Shown here in pieces: positions 24,444-32,618 of a DNA stretch of 50,784 nt (the stretch's first letter is position 1; every line of letters begins with the position of its first letter). The notes beneath the pieces are model-generated. The model was not told the DNA's origin and did no database searches. It was given only the letters and a program-made list of their open reading frames with translations. The stretch comes from Bacillota bacterium (GTDB lineage Bacteria > Bacillota > Desulfitobacteriia > Desulfitobacteriales > JAJXUE01), in the NCBI GenBank assembly GCA_021783135.1, contig JAJXUE010000016.1, positions 1-50,784 on the forward strand, written 5' to 3'. The translations under genes and the position numbers were made by a program.

Positions 24444-25316
24444 TTACTTTACTGCTGTAAACAGGCGTAAGAATTCCGCCGGAATCTCGCTCTCAAACCG
24501 CATTTCTTCGCCTGTAACCGGGTGGCGAAAAGCCAAGATTCTGGCATGGAGCCCCAACCGATGGATGGGGTTCGTGGTGGCGCCGTACTTTCGATCACCT
24601 ATTACACTGTGTCCCATATCCTGAAGATGGACGCGAATCTGGTTTTTACGCCCGGTTTCCAGCTTTACCTCGAGTAACGAGAAGTTGTGATTCTGCTTAA
24701 GCACCCTAAAGTGCGTTACGGCCTTATCCCCGTCGTTAGGGGTTCGACTTGAGTACATTTTTAGAGATTTAGCTTCCTTCAGCCAGGAGGTGAGAGTGCC
24801 ATTGGCTTGCCTTACCCTGCCTTCTGTAACTGCAATGTAAATGCGCTCAAGAACAACATCTTTCCAGTTGTCCTGCAGAGCCTGTTTAACTTTTTCGTTC
24901 TTGGCAAACATCATTACGCCAGAGGTTTCGCGGTCAAGGCGATGGACCACAAATACCCTGTGCTTGGGATTTATACTTTTTACATGCTCGCTTAGGATGC
25001 TATAAGCTGTAAGCTCCTTTTCGTTGGCAGTAGCAATCGATAAAAGGCCTGCTTGTTTATCAATGATGATAATATCTTGGTCCTCAAATAATATTTTAAT
25101 TCCTTGTGGTTGTGCTTGCGGTCTCTGCCAAGCAACTACAACCTGCTGACCTATGTGCAGGGGATGGTCGAAGCGCGTAATTACTATATCATTTACTGAA
25201 ACCTGGCCGTGGGTGAGCAAAGCCTTGATGTTGTTACGGCTCTTCCCGGACAGCTGTGTGAACAAAAACTGCAGCAACTGACTTTGCTCGGTAACAGGAA
25301 GTATGGTTCGCTTCAT
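24444..25316 (-). CDS. RluA-family pseudouridine synthase
   Basis: 290 residues. An S4-like RNA-binding segment (about 17-60, LSGKSRNNIKALLTHGQVSV) precedes the catalytic domain. HRLDRETSGVMMFAKN contains the invariant aspartate (about residue 127) that attacks the uridine; KNQIRVHLQDMGHSVIGDRKYG is the family's second conserved block. It resembles RluD/YhcT types that modify 23S rRNA; the target uridine cannot be assigned. Ribosome site AAGGGG, 6-7 bases before the ATG. Confidence 0.92.
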   Translation of the reverse strand: MKRTILPVTEQSQLLQFLFTQLSGKSRNNIKALLTHGQVSVNDIVITRFDHPLHIGQQVVVAWQRPQAQPQGIKILFEDQDIIIIDKQAGLLSIATANEKELTAYSILSEHVKSINPKHRVFVVHRLDRETSGVMMFAKNEKVKQALQDNWKDVVLERIYIAVTEGRVRQANGTLTSWLKEAKSLKMYSSRTPNDGDKAVTHFRVLKQNHNFSLLEVKLETGRKNQIRVHLQDMGHSVIGDRKYGATTNPIHRLGLHARILAFRHPVTGEEMRFESEIPAEFLRLFTAVK

Positions 25317-25359
25317 TTGATTACCCCTTATTTAAATGGCAAAAAACTTAAATGCCTAT

Positions 25360-25395
25360 TTACATTGACGCGACGTAAAGGTGTATTGTTAATTC
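25360..25395 (+). promoter_or_regulatory. candidate MerR-type promoter/operator
   Basis: TTGACG at 25365-25370, followed 19 bases later by TAATTC; the over-long spacer contains CGACGTAAAGGT, resembling operators bound by MerR-family activators between -35 and -10. It ends 17 bases before the MerR start and fits autoregulation. Confidence 0.5.
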
Positions 25396-25412
25396 AACAG
25401 GAGGGTTAGAGC

Positions 25413-26177
25413 ATGGAATACACAATACAAAAACTAGCAAGTTTAGGTGGCGTCAGCACTAGGACCTTGCGATATTATGATGAATTGGGAATTCTTAAGC
25501 CGGCAAGAATTAATTCGTCCGGGTACCGCATTTACGGTCAAGCCGAGGTTGATCGATTACAACAGATTCTTTTTTACCGAGAACTCGGTGTGAGTTTAGA
25601 TAACATTAAGGAAATTGTAATTTCACCTTCGTTTGACGGTACCAAGGCCCTGCAACAACATCGAGCGGAGCTCCTGGCCAAAAGAGAACAATTAGACTTG
25701 TTAATTGCCAATGTAGACAAAACAATCGCATCAAGAGAAGGGAGAAGTAGCATGAGTGATACTGAAAAGTTCGCTGGTTTTAAGCAACAGCTAGTTGCCG
25801 CAAATGAAGCGAAATACGGTCCAGAAGTACGTGGAAAATACGGGGATGAAATTGTTAACCGGGCAAATGCCAAGGTAGAGGGCATGAGTGAAGCACAATA
25901 TGCGGCACTGAACAAGCTGAGAGATGAATTAAATACAGCTTTGCGTGCTGCATTCCAAACGGGTGATCCAGCCGGTAAGGTAGCCCAAAAGGCAGTAGAT
26001 TTGCACCGTCAGTGGTTAAGCTTTTATTGGGATAACTATTCCAAAGAAGCACACGCGGGAGTTGCCCAGATGTATGTAGATGACCCTCGATTTTTGGCAT
26101 ATTATGATGCGATACAGCCAGGCCTAGCCGTGTTTTTACGTGACGCAGTCCGCGTGTATACCGGGGGAAACAAGTAA
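25413..26177 (+). CDS. MerR-family regulator with TipAS antibiotic-binding domain
   Basis: 254 residues. An N-terminal MerR winged helix (YTIQKLASLGGVSTRTLRYYDELGIL in two parts, about 3-70), a dimerisation helix (about 75-112), and a C-terminal TipAS-like domain (about 120-250; KYGPEVRGKYGDEIVNRA-type helices and HRQWLSFYW). TipA proteins trap thiopeptides and other ligands and activate multidrug genes. There is a very good AGGAGG site. A drug transporter gene is not adjacent, so the regulon is unknown. Confidence 0.92.
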   Translation: MEYTIQKLASLGGVSTRTLRYYDELGILKPARINSSGYRIYGQAEVDRLQQILFYRELGVSLDNIKEIVISPSFDGTKALQQHRAELLAKREQLDLLIANVDKTIASREGRSSMSDTEKFAGFKQQLVAANEAKYGPEVRGKYGDEIVNRANAKVEGMSEAQYAALNKLRDELNTALRAAFQTGDPAGKVAQKAVDLHRQWLSFYWDNYSKEAHAGVAQMYVDDPRFLAYYDAIQPGLAVFLRDAVRVYTGGNK

Positions 26178-26198
26178 GAACTGAGCTTAACGGCCCAT

Positions 26199-26236
26199 CT
26201 GCGTTAGCACCTCAGTAAATTTCAGTGCTAAAGCAG
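26199..26236. terminator. hairpin between convergent merR and flavodoxin genes
   Basis: 12-base arms (26199-26210 and 26225-26236) with one mismatch and a 14-base loop; no obvious T-run on either strand. Probably a shared terminator. Confidence 0.45.
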
Positions 26237-26244
26237 AGGCGAAA

Positions 26245-26730
26245 TTAGGCAAACAGTTCTACAGCCTTGTTTGCAATCCGCTCGCCGAAAATCCTAGCTC
26301 TAGCTTGCTGCAACTCATCCCCGCTTTGAATACAGACCGCACCATAGTGGGTAAAGGGATGTCCCTCGCCAGCACCGGCCGAATATATTAACATGCCTTT
26401 GACTAGCAGCTCACTAATCATTGCTAACTCCGCAATTTCTGCACCGCCGCCAACATAATTAGCCGTGGCAAATACTGCGCCGAGTTTACCTGCTAACTTG
26501 ATGTGTCTGGCTGTGTCTAACCACTGTTTTATTTGCCAGGCAAATGTACCGGTGATTGTTGGTGTTCCCAAGATAACTGCACTAGCTTCCTGAATAAAAT
26601 CATCATCGATAGCGTCTACAGACATGCATTTTACATCCAATTTATCATTTTTTTTTGCACCTTCGGCAATTAGTTCCGCAACCTTTTGGGTATTTCCACT
26701 CTTGCTATAGTATACGATAGCAATTTTCAT
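26245..26730 (-). CDS. flavodoxin-family protein (WrbA/NAD(P)H-quinone reductase-like)
   Basis: 161 residues with a flavodoxin-like fold. YYSKSGNTQKVAE near the N-terminus is the FMN phosphate loop, LGTPTITGTFAWQIKQWLD the second loop around the isoalloxazine, and ATANYVGGGAE the third. The length and loops resemble WrbA-type quinone reductases or small flavodoxins; cytoplasmic electron carrier or quinone detoxification are both possible. GAGGAGG precedes the ATG. It lies 78 bases downstream of a decayed FAD oxidoreductase on the same strand. Confidence 0.85.
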   Translation of the reverse strand: MKIAIVYYSKSGNTQKVAELIAEGAKKNDKLDVKCMSVDAIDDDFIQEASAVILGTPTITGTFAWQIKQWLDTARHIKLAGKLGAVFATANYVGGGAEIAELAMISELLVKGMLIYSAGAGEGHPFTHYGAVCIQSGDELQQARARIFGERIANKAVELFA

Positions 26731-26808
26731 TCGACTTCCTCCTCGTATTGCGTCATTTGACTTGGATTTTAAGGCGCCTTTAGTGTCGTTGTGGTTCTTA
26801 GATACTTT

Positions 26809-27240
26809 TTACAGCAGGTGCTCAGCGAAAAGCTCGGTTAGTTTTAGAGCATAAATCATATGTCCCATCTTCATAATGCTCGTTTTACCGCCATACCAAA
26901 CATCCGAGTGAATGTAAAAGGCTTTGTCTCTTCCCATATCGCCCATACAAATCACGGCGGGACGGAAGGTTTCGTTCGCTTGTTCGGCGGAAACCTTGCC
27001 AAGATCCTCAGCGATTTGTAACGCTACAATTCTAGCCTGCTCCACCCGAGAAGTTTCCACGTCAATGGCCCTAACCTCAGCCTGAATATACTCTATCCCA
27101 TCATCGTATAAAATATGTTCAATGGGCATATGCAGGTTTTTTTGCGGATTGTGGTTGGAAAACACTTCGATTGGAATATTAGGAACAAACAATTCCTCCT
27201 TGATCCTTTGTTCACGCACTTTACGCTTGGAAAAATCCGT
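26809..27240 (-). pseudogene. remnant of a sulfide:quinone-reductase-like FAD oxidoreductase
   Basis: The open frame runs from 27375, but its first ~45 codons cross the hairpin at 27320-27365 and look non-coding. From about 27240 the translation resembles the C-terminal half of SQR/NDH-type flavoproteins: RKVREQRIKEELFVPN (the 'KRGxRdkVEI' strand), then EHILYDDGIEYIQAEVRAID, then, after an apparent internal loss, VEQARIVALQIAEDLGK and PAVICMGDMGRDKAF, ending in KMGHMIYALKLTELFAEHLL. The FAD- and NAD-binding GxGxxG regions are absent. I therefore call it a deleted, probably inactive copy. The boundaries are approximate. Confidence 0.6.
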
Positions 27241-27319
27241 ATATGATAATGGTTTCGACAAAATATAAATTTTGTCCTTGTAATTCGCAGAAATTCGCAG
27301 AAATTTTGTTGTACAACAT

Positions 27320-27365
27320 AAACCCACTACATCCCCCAGAAGTCTCCAGGCGATGTAGTGGGTTT
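27320..27365 (-). terminator. terminator after the secreted repeat-protein gene
   Basis: Perfect 14-bp stem (27320-27333 with 27352-27365) and 18-base loop, 58 bases after the stop of the gene at 27423. Confidence 0.6.
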
Positions 27366-27422
27366 TAGGCTTCAATTTATAGAATTATGAATGGCACCTT
27401 TTAGGGCATGAAGAAGGTTGCA

Positions 27423-28115
27423 TTATTCGCTTTGGGGGATAGCGCCACCGCGTCCCCATCTATGTCCGAGATGAGCAGGTTTGGCTTGTTTGATAGCACT
27501 CATAATCGCAGTTTCCTGGGTTGAATTAATGATCCCAGCAGATACGAGGGAGTTTAGAGCGCTTGTTAATCTGTTTGGCAGCTTGGGAGGAGCAGCCGGT
27601 TTAAGAGCATTTTGCACGGCAGTTGCCTGAACTGAAGTAATGGTTCCGGCAGTTATTAAGTTATCAAGCACAGTCTTAAGACCGTCACGCTGACCAGGAG
27701 CTGGTTTGCGGCCGTTCCACTGGCCAGGCGCAGGCTTGGCTTGTTGAAGGGCACTGGTAATCGCAGTTTCCTGGGCTGAATTAATGGTCCCAGCAGATAC
27801 GAGGGAGTCTAGAGCGCTTGTTAATCTGTTTGGCAGCTTGGGAGGAGCAGCCGGTTTAAGCGCATCTTGCACGGCAGTCTCCTGAACTGAAGTAATGGTT
27901 CCGGCAGAGACTAGGTTGTCTAGTACTCTCGTAATGCCACCAAAGTTGCCTCTACCAAAACCATGGCGTGCATGAGAAGCTGGTGAATTAGTTGTGTTAC
28001 CGTTAGTTACGTTACCGTTAGTTGTATTTGCGGTAGTTGCAAATGCGGCCGATGCGGTTAGAAGTGTAACTAGCGATAAAGTACCTGCAATCATAATTGG
28101 CTTGGTTAGTTTCAT
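27423..28115 (-). CDS. secreted protein with internal helical repeats
   Basis: 230 residues. A signal peptide (MKLTKPIMIAG to ASAAFA, cleavage about residue 26) is followed by a Thr/Asn-rich stretch and two long repeats of 85 residues. Each holds two copies of a ~22-residue helix-turn-helix unit of the kind LDNLVSAGTITSVQETAVQ (four in all), separated by Pro/Lys/Ala-rich linkers. The units recall SHOCT-like or 'L..LV..GTITxxQ' motifs seen in secreted proteins of Bacillota. Function unknown; the positively charged linkers and surface location suggest binding to wall or polymer, but this is a guess. The ribosome site AAAGGGG precedes the ATG. Confidence 0.8.
   Translation of the reverse strand: MKLTKPIMIAGTLSLVTLLTASAAFATTANTTNGNVTNGNTTNSPASHARHGFGRGNFGGITRVLDNLVSAGTITSVQETAVQDALKPAAPPKLPNRLTSALDSLVSAGTINSAQETAITSALQQAKPAPGQWNGRKPAPGQRDGLKTVLDNLITAGTITSVQATAVQNALKPAAPPKLPNRLTSALNSLVSAGIINSTQETAIMSAIKQAKPAHLGHRWGRGGAIPQSE
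27481..27945. repeat. 255-bp in-frame tandem duplication
   Basis: Sequence at 27481 to about 27690 recurs at 27736 to about 27945 (offset 255 bases, 85 codons) with roughly one difference per 15 bases. It lies within the secreted repeat-protein gene. The gap 28116-28344 upstream holds its promoter region and a small inverted repeat (CTAAC/GTTAG near 28257-28275), nothing more. Confidence 0.85.
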
Positions 28116-28344
28116 CTGAATTACCCCTTTTAATTTTGTGCCTAATTCAATTGTTTGCGTACTAAGTAGTCTGTATAAAGTTTTATATTGGCGGAAATAT
28201 ATCTTTTACATAATACTCACTTCCTTGTCAAATATATGTAGTTTGTAACCACAACCTAACTCTAAATTAGTTAGCTGAAATATTGCTGAGAGATAACTTA
28301 GGATTAGCTGAATTTGCGACGAAAGATTTGTGAACTTTCACCAG

Positions 28345-29106
28345 CTAAAACATTGAACCTAGCGATTTTGCGAGAAGTACAGTCCCTAAGACTGTAATGA
28401 GGCAAAACACGTAGCGTTGAAATTTAGCCGTGGGAATACGGCGATGGAGTATTGTTCCTATAATGATGGCCAAACCCATAGCCGGTAAAGATAGAAGATA
28501 CAGCTTAACCACATTGGCAGTCCATAATCCACCGATACCCTGTCCGATGACGATCAGCGCGCCAGAGATGAGAAAATAAGCTTGCATCATACTACGAAAT
28601 TTTTCGGGATGCCACTTGCACAAGGATCCGTAAACAGCAACGGGAACTCCATTAAAGTTGTAGGCGCTACCGAATATACCAGAGGCAAAGCCAAATAATA
28701 GTCCCCAGCGTGGGTGGATTAGCTGCGTTCGAGTGTTGGGCAGGGTATTTAAACTCAGACGTAAAGAGTAAATTCCGTACGCGATAAGCACAGCACCGAG
28801 TAAAACTGTAATTGCTGCGGTTGGGATGTATGTAAGCATCAGCAGTCCAACAGGAATGCCGCCAAGGGCGGCAATAACTAGAGGGAGCAGTGCCGCGACT
28901 TCCACATGCCGCCAGCCTGTCACTACCGCAAGTAAGGCGACAGTAAGACCGACAAAACCCATCAAGGCAACCGCGGTGTGCAGACTAATTGGCAGTAATG
29001 TGAGTAAAGGCATACTTACTACTGCTTCGCCAAAACCAAACGTTGTTCTGGTCAAAGCGCCGAGAAAGACCACAGTAATTACCGCAAAAAGGATTATACT
29101 AGGCAT
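28345..29106 (-). CDS. TauE/SafE-family sulfite/anion exporter-like permease
   Basis: 253 residues with about eight membrane helices, the size of the COG0730 family. The first repeat has TTFGFGEAVVSMPLLTLL, and the second has FGFASGIFGSAYNFNGVPVAVYG, the paired G-G-x-G-x-P loops of the family. Members export or import sulfite, sulfoacetate, taurine-derived or other organic anions; the substrate is not predictable. GGAGAC precedes the ATG. It is divergent from the DUF155 gene, with a long palindrome between them. Confidence 0.87.
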   Translation of the reverse strand: MPSIILFAVITVVFLGALTRTTFGFGEAVVSMPLLTLLPISLHTAVALMGFVGLTVALLAVVTGWRHVEVAALLPLVIAALGGIPVGLLMLTYIPTAAITVLLGAVLIAYGIYSLRLSLNTLPNTRTQLIHPRWGLLFGFASGIFGSAYNFNGVPVAVYGSLCKWHPEKFRSMMQAYFLISGALIVIGQGIGGLWTANVVKLYLLSLPAMGLAIIIGTILHRRIPTAKFQRYVFCLITVLGTVLLAKSLGSMF

Positions 29107-29134
29107 GTAAGTCTCCTTCGCAACATATTATCGC

Positions 29135-29180
29135 TTTATTGTACTTGATTTACATAAGGGAGTAAATCAAGTACAATAAA
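29135..29180. promoter_or_regulatory. perfect 19-bp palindrome in a divergent promoter region
   Basis: Arms 29135-29153 and 29162-29180, 8-base spacer. It lies 29 bases upstream of the TauE/SafE start and 94 bases upstream of the DUF155 start, in a region where no transcript should end. An operator or RNA hairpin in a leader are the options; no matching regulator is adjacent. Confidence 0.55.
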
Positions 29181-29273
29181 CGCTAAGTTGATGCCAAAGA
29201 TCCAGTGATTTATGGTTGAGCTTAGTTTGATAGCTAAGATTAGATCGCAACTTAGCATGGGGACGAGGATGAT

Positions 29274-30095
29274 ATGGCAACAATTAATTTTACAGCAGTA
29301 GCGTTACTTAATGAAATCCATGTAAATAAGCTTGCCGGCCATTTTGGTATCGAGCATAAATTCAAATGGGAAGAATCGCTGCGACTTAACGAGGCTGCAC
29401 TCTCGGGTATCATCCCTGTAGTAGCAGACAAGTCAATCTATGTATTCCCTTTTGGCAGTATTGTGTTTATGAACTGTGAGCACCATGAAATCATGGATGT
29501 CATCCACTATTTAGGACGCATTGAAAAAAGTCTCGCTCAAGTCACGACTTTAGATTTTTCGGACGATTACAAGATAGAAATATTACCTGATGCAGAACTG
29601 ACAATTAATAATGATAACATGATAACTTCAAGTGAGCTAAGCTATCAACGGGAAATTGTAGCTACAGTACTCGCTAAGTCAGTTGCGCTGGAACGCATCG
29701 AAATTGATATTGATAAATTGTTAGATGAGATTGAGGATTTAGTCAATTATTTGCAACGCGGCTATTTAGCTATATCCGATAAAAAGCTGGCCAAAATGTC
29801 GGCCCGGATTTTGGGCTTTAGGTTAAGCACTATTTCTTACATCATGCTGCTCGACAAGCCGGAAATTACGTGGCTGAACGAAGAGGCCGAATTCCTTTTC
29901 GACAAACTTAGTCCTCTGTTCGACTTGACTGACAGATGCGAAAACATTCGGCTCAAGTCAGAAATGCTCATGGACATCACCAAGGTTTTTTCGGAGCTTG
30001 CGCACTCCACGCGAGGCAATAGACTGGAATGGGGAATTATCGTCCTGATCATGATTGAAATCGTGCTGTCCCTTGTCCCAATGATTTTTAAATGA
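29274..30095 (+). CDS. RMD1/DUF155 family protein with C-terminal membrane anchor
   Basis: 273 residues. SIYVFPFGSIVFMNCEHHEIM is the conserved DUF155 core strand region; the middle is helical (ALERIEIDIDKLLDEIEDL), and one membrane helix closes the protein (about 250-270, WGIIVLIMIEIVLSLVPMIF), with the bulk in the cytoplasm. The eukaryotic relatives (Rmd1, Sif2, RMND1) work in meiosis or mitochondrial translation; bacterial members are uncharacterised. GACGAGG lies 6 bases before the ATG. Monocistronic, with its own terminator. Confidence 0.85.
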   Translation: MATINFTAVALLNEIHVNKLAGHFGIEHKFKWEESLRLNEAALSGIIPVVADKSIYVFPFGSIVFMNCEHHEIMDVIHYLGRIEKSLAQVTTLDFSDDYKIEILPDAELTINNDNMITSSELSYQREIVATVLAKSVALERIEIDIDKLLDEIEDLVNYLQRGYLAISDKKLAKMSARILGFRLSTISYIMLLDKPEITWLNEEAEFLFDKLSPLFDLTDRCENIRLKSEMLMDITKVFSELAHSTRGNRLEWGIIVLIMIEIVLSLVPMIFK

Positions 30096-30137
30096 ACCAG
30101 CTGTAGCTCGAGAGTTAACTTTATCGGGATATTTTGC

Positions 30138-30169
30138 AAGGCGTCGGTTGGTAAATCGATGCCTTTTTT
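30138..30169 (+). terminator. intrinsic terminator of the DUF155 gene
   Basis: 9-bp stem (30138-30146 with 30157-30165, one G-U pair), 10-base loop, and a T6 run. A textbook plus-strand terminator. Confidence 0.9.
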
Positions 30170-30231
30170 GGGGGGTCACTCCTTTTGCATATTGTTTTGC
30201 GTAAAATATTTATTGATAAACGATAAATAGA

Positions 30232-30603
30232 TTGATATACTTAGTTAATCGGTATGTGGAGTTTGTCGGAATTCAGGTCCCCAATCTGGTGTGGCTTAAT
30301 ATTTTTCTCTACCTGACCGCCATTCCGTTCACGGTTTTATTGATAATGGCGAAAAAATTGTGCCAAAACATCCTGCGTGGCGAACCTTTTGGTCCAAGCA
30401 GTGTAACAGCATTAAACATCATCAGCATTTCCGCTTTTACTGACTTCCTGCTGTATGCCATTGGTACACTTGTTATCTTAAGAAATATCTTGTCGCTTAC
30501 CTTAATGATTGCTGCTTTTATGGTGGGTATAGTCAGTTTGATTTTGGCACAGCTGGTTGAAGTTGCGATACAAATCAAGCAGGAAAATGATCTGACGATA
30601 TGA
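30232..30603 (+). pseudogene. DUF2975 membrane protein (YoaS-like), probably N-terminally truncated
   Basis: The open frame has only a TTG at 30232 or GTG at 30256 as start, both without a ribosome site, and begins at NRYVEFVGIQVPNLVW. Compared with ~160-residue family members it lacks roughly the first 35 residues, including the first membrane helix. The rest is well kept: LYLTAIPFTVLLIMAKKL, GEPFGPSSVTALN, and the typical ending IQIKQENDLTI. It is directly followed by the XRE gene it is normally paired with, so the pair is recognisable. It might still be translated as a short form; a truncated gene is my preferred reading. Confidence 0.6.
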
Positions 30604-30613
30604 GGTGGAGTCC

Positions 30614-30823
30614 TTGCCGATAGTGGTAAACATTGATGTAATGCTGGCAAAAAGGAAAATGAGCGCTACGGAGTTGGCAGAGAAGGTTGGCATTACGCTC
30701 ACCAATCTCTCGATTCTTAAAACTAATAAAGCAAAGGCAATCAGGTTTTCTACCTTAGAAGCCTTGTGTGAGGCTTTGGACTGTCAGCCAGCGGATATTT
30801 TGGCATACCAAATCGAGGAATAA
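30614..30823 (+). CDS. small XRE-family regulator (YozG-like), partner of DUF2975
   Basis: 69 residues from the TTG at 30614, with GAGGTGG just upstream; the family N-terminus (PIVVNIDVMLAKRKMS) fits this start. It is almost entirely one Cro/CI helix-turn-helix (ATELAEKVGITLTNLSILKT), followed by the characteristic ALDCQPADILAYQ. These small regulators are commonly encoded next to DUF2975 proteins and are believed to control that operon. Confidence 0.9.
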   Translation: MPIVVNIDVMLAKRKMSATELAEKVGITLTNLSILKTNKAKAIRFSTLEALCEALDCQPADILAYQIEE

Positions 30824-30848
30824 AAACTAAGAAAGTGTGGTTTTAGGC

Positions 30849-31421
30849 ATGAAAACAGGGCACAAGTTTTTAGTGCTTTGGCTAATAATTATGTTTCTCG
30901 TGACCTTTTCCAGCTCCCTCATTTACCTCATTACCCAGCAGACGTTGCGTTTGGGGGCTAATGAACAGCCGGTACAGTTAGCAACGGACACAGCACTAAA
31001 GCTCGAAAATGGGCAAAATGCTCAGCAGGCTATACCCGCTGATAAGGTGAACATAGCGCAAAGCCTTGCTCCCTTTGTAATGGTTTTTAATAAAAACAAT
31101 AATCTTGTCGCAACATCAGGTATGATGGGAAACAGAAGTCCTGTTTATCCGATCGGAGTTTTTGCTGCAGTTAACAAAAACGGCGAGGACAGAGTTACCT
31201 GGCAAACACAAACAGGACTGCGTTATGCCACAGTGGCTATTAAGTACAGCGAGGGCTATATTGTGGCAGGAAAATCCTTAAGTGAAACTGAAAAACTTAT
31301 TGATAAAGTGGGAAGACTGGTTGGGCTAGCGTGGCTTGCGTGTGCACTGTTCTCAGCACTTGCCCTTGTGGTACTCTTCAGTTTTATAGAAAAGGTATTT
31401 AAACTGGAATTGATGAAATGA
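30849..31421 (+). CDS. membrane protein with extracytoplasmic sensor-like domain
   Basis: About 190 residues from the ATG at 30849 (a GTG at 30837 is also possible; neither has a strong ribosome site). Two membrane helices (about 9-30 and 153-177) enclose a ~120-residue outside domain (KLENGQNAQQAIP, FVMVFNKNNNLVATSGMMG, RVTWQTQTGLRYATVAI), whose strand pattern resembles a PAS/Cache-type fold, but there is no cytoplasmic output domain. Family not recognised. It follows the XRE gene by 25 bases and may belong to the same transcript as DUF2975 and XRE. Confidence 0.7.
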   Translation: MKTGHKFLVLWLIIMFLVTFSSSLIYLITQQTLRLGANEQPVQLATDTALKLENGQNAQQAIPADKVNIAQSLAPFVMVFNKNNNLVATSGMMGNRSPVYPIGVFAAVNKNGEDRVTWQTQTGLRYATVAIKYSEGYIVAGKSLSETEKLIDKVGRLVGLAWLACALFSALALVVLFSFIEKVFKLELMK

Positions 31422-31434
31422 TGGTTCCCGGAAT

Positions 31435-32584
31435 TTGATTGGAGACGATTTAGTGGTGGATTGGAAGCGCGGCATAGCCGTCTATAGGGGGTTGCCGCCA
31501 AGTATCTACGTCATTTTTATTTCGCGGATAGTCAATAGTTTGGGCAATTTTGTATTCCCGTTTCTTACTTTGTTTTTGACCCAAAAACTAGGTATGGGCG
31601 AGGCCCAGACCGGATTTTTCGTAATGCTTGCTGCCACGGTTGCGTTACCTGGACTAATGTTGGGTGGCAAATTAGCCGATCATCTAGGGCGGAAAAAGAT
31701 ATTGTGGGGCCATGGTCAGTGACCTTACAGTGAGCAGTAATCGCAAGACTGCCTATTCCTTACTTTATCTGGGCATGAATATTGGGTTTGCACTAGGACC
31801 AATGTTGGCAGGATTTTTGTTTTATCATTATTTGATTTGGCTTTTTTGGGGCGATGCCATTACAACTATTCTAGCCAGTCTACTGGTTGCCTATTTTGTG
31901 CCGGAAACCAGAGGCCATGCTATATCAGACTGCGAGGCGGCAGAGGATTTACCGGTTAATGAACAGGCAGTAACGGGCGGCCTTATTCGCGCTTTGTTAA
32001 AGCGACCGCTCTTGCTCTTATCTTCTTTCCTATTAATGATTTATTCTTTTGTCTATGCGCAACAAGTCTTTGCCCTGCCATTGCAGTTAAATAGTTTATT
32101 TGGCACTAATGGGCCCACTATCTTTGGCATCTTGATGAGTATTAATGCGGTTACGGTAGTTGTCTTAACCCCGGGAATTTTAACCCTGACTGTCAGGCTG
32201 AAATCAACCATTAGCATGGGCATGGGTGGTATGTTTTATGCTTTGGGTTTTGGCATGATTTATTTTTGCCATAGTACCTTGTTATTTGTGGTGTCAACTA
32301 TTGCCTGGACTGTAGGCGAAATCCTGGTAACCACTAACTCCGGTGTGTTAATTGCCGATAATTCGCCGATTTCTCACCGGGCTAGATTTAATGCTACACT
32401 CAACATGATTTCCCGCGCCGGTGCCTCCCTTAGCCCTTGGCTAAGCGGGATTATAGTGGAACATACCGCTTTAAATTGGATGTGGATTTTGTCCTTTGGC
32501 CTGGCCTTGGGCGCTTCGCTCGTAATGTTTAATTTGCAAAATGAAAGCACAATTAAGCGTAAAGCTGTTAAGCTGGGGATGTAA
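31435..32584 (+). pseudogene. MFS transporter gene disrupted by an internal deletion
   Basis: Two frames of one transporter. The first frame (stop at 31722; likely start GTG about 31453 with GGAGA upstream) gives TM1-TM2 and motif A (GGKLADHLGRKKI); the second frame, from about 31712, resumes at VSDLTVSSNRKTAYSLLYLG, the region before TM5. TM3 and TM4, roughly 60 residues, are missing, and the join changes frame at about 31705-31720. The rest (TM5-TM12) is intact to 32584. The split proteins are unlikely to be functional. An assembly error would have to remove ~180 bases, so a real deletion is more likely. Confidence 0.8.
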
Positions 32585-32618
32585 CCTGGCTTGGCAATGT
32601 CATAATCATACTAAGTTG

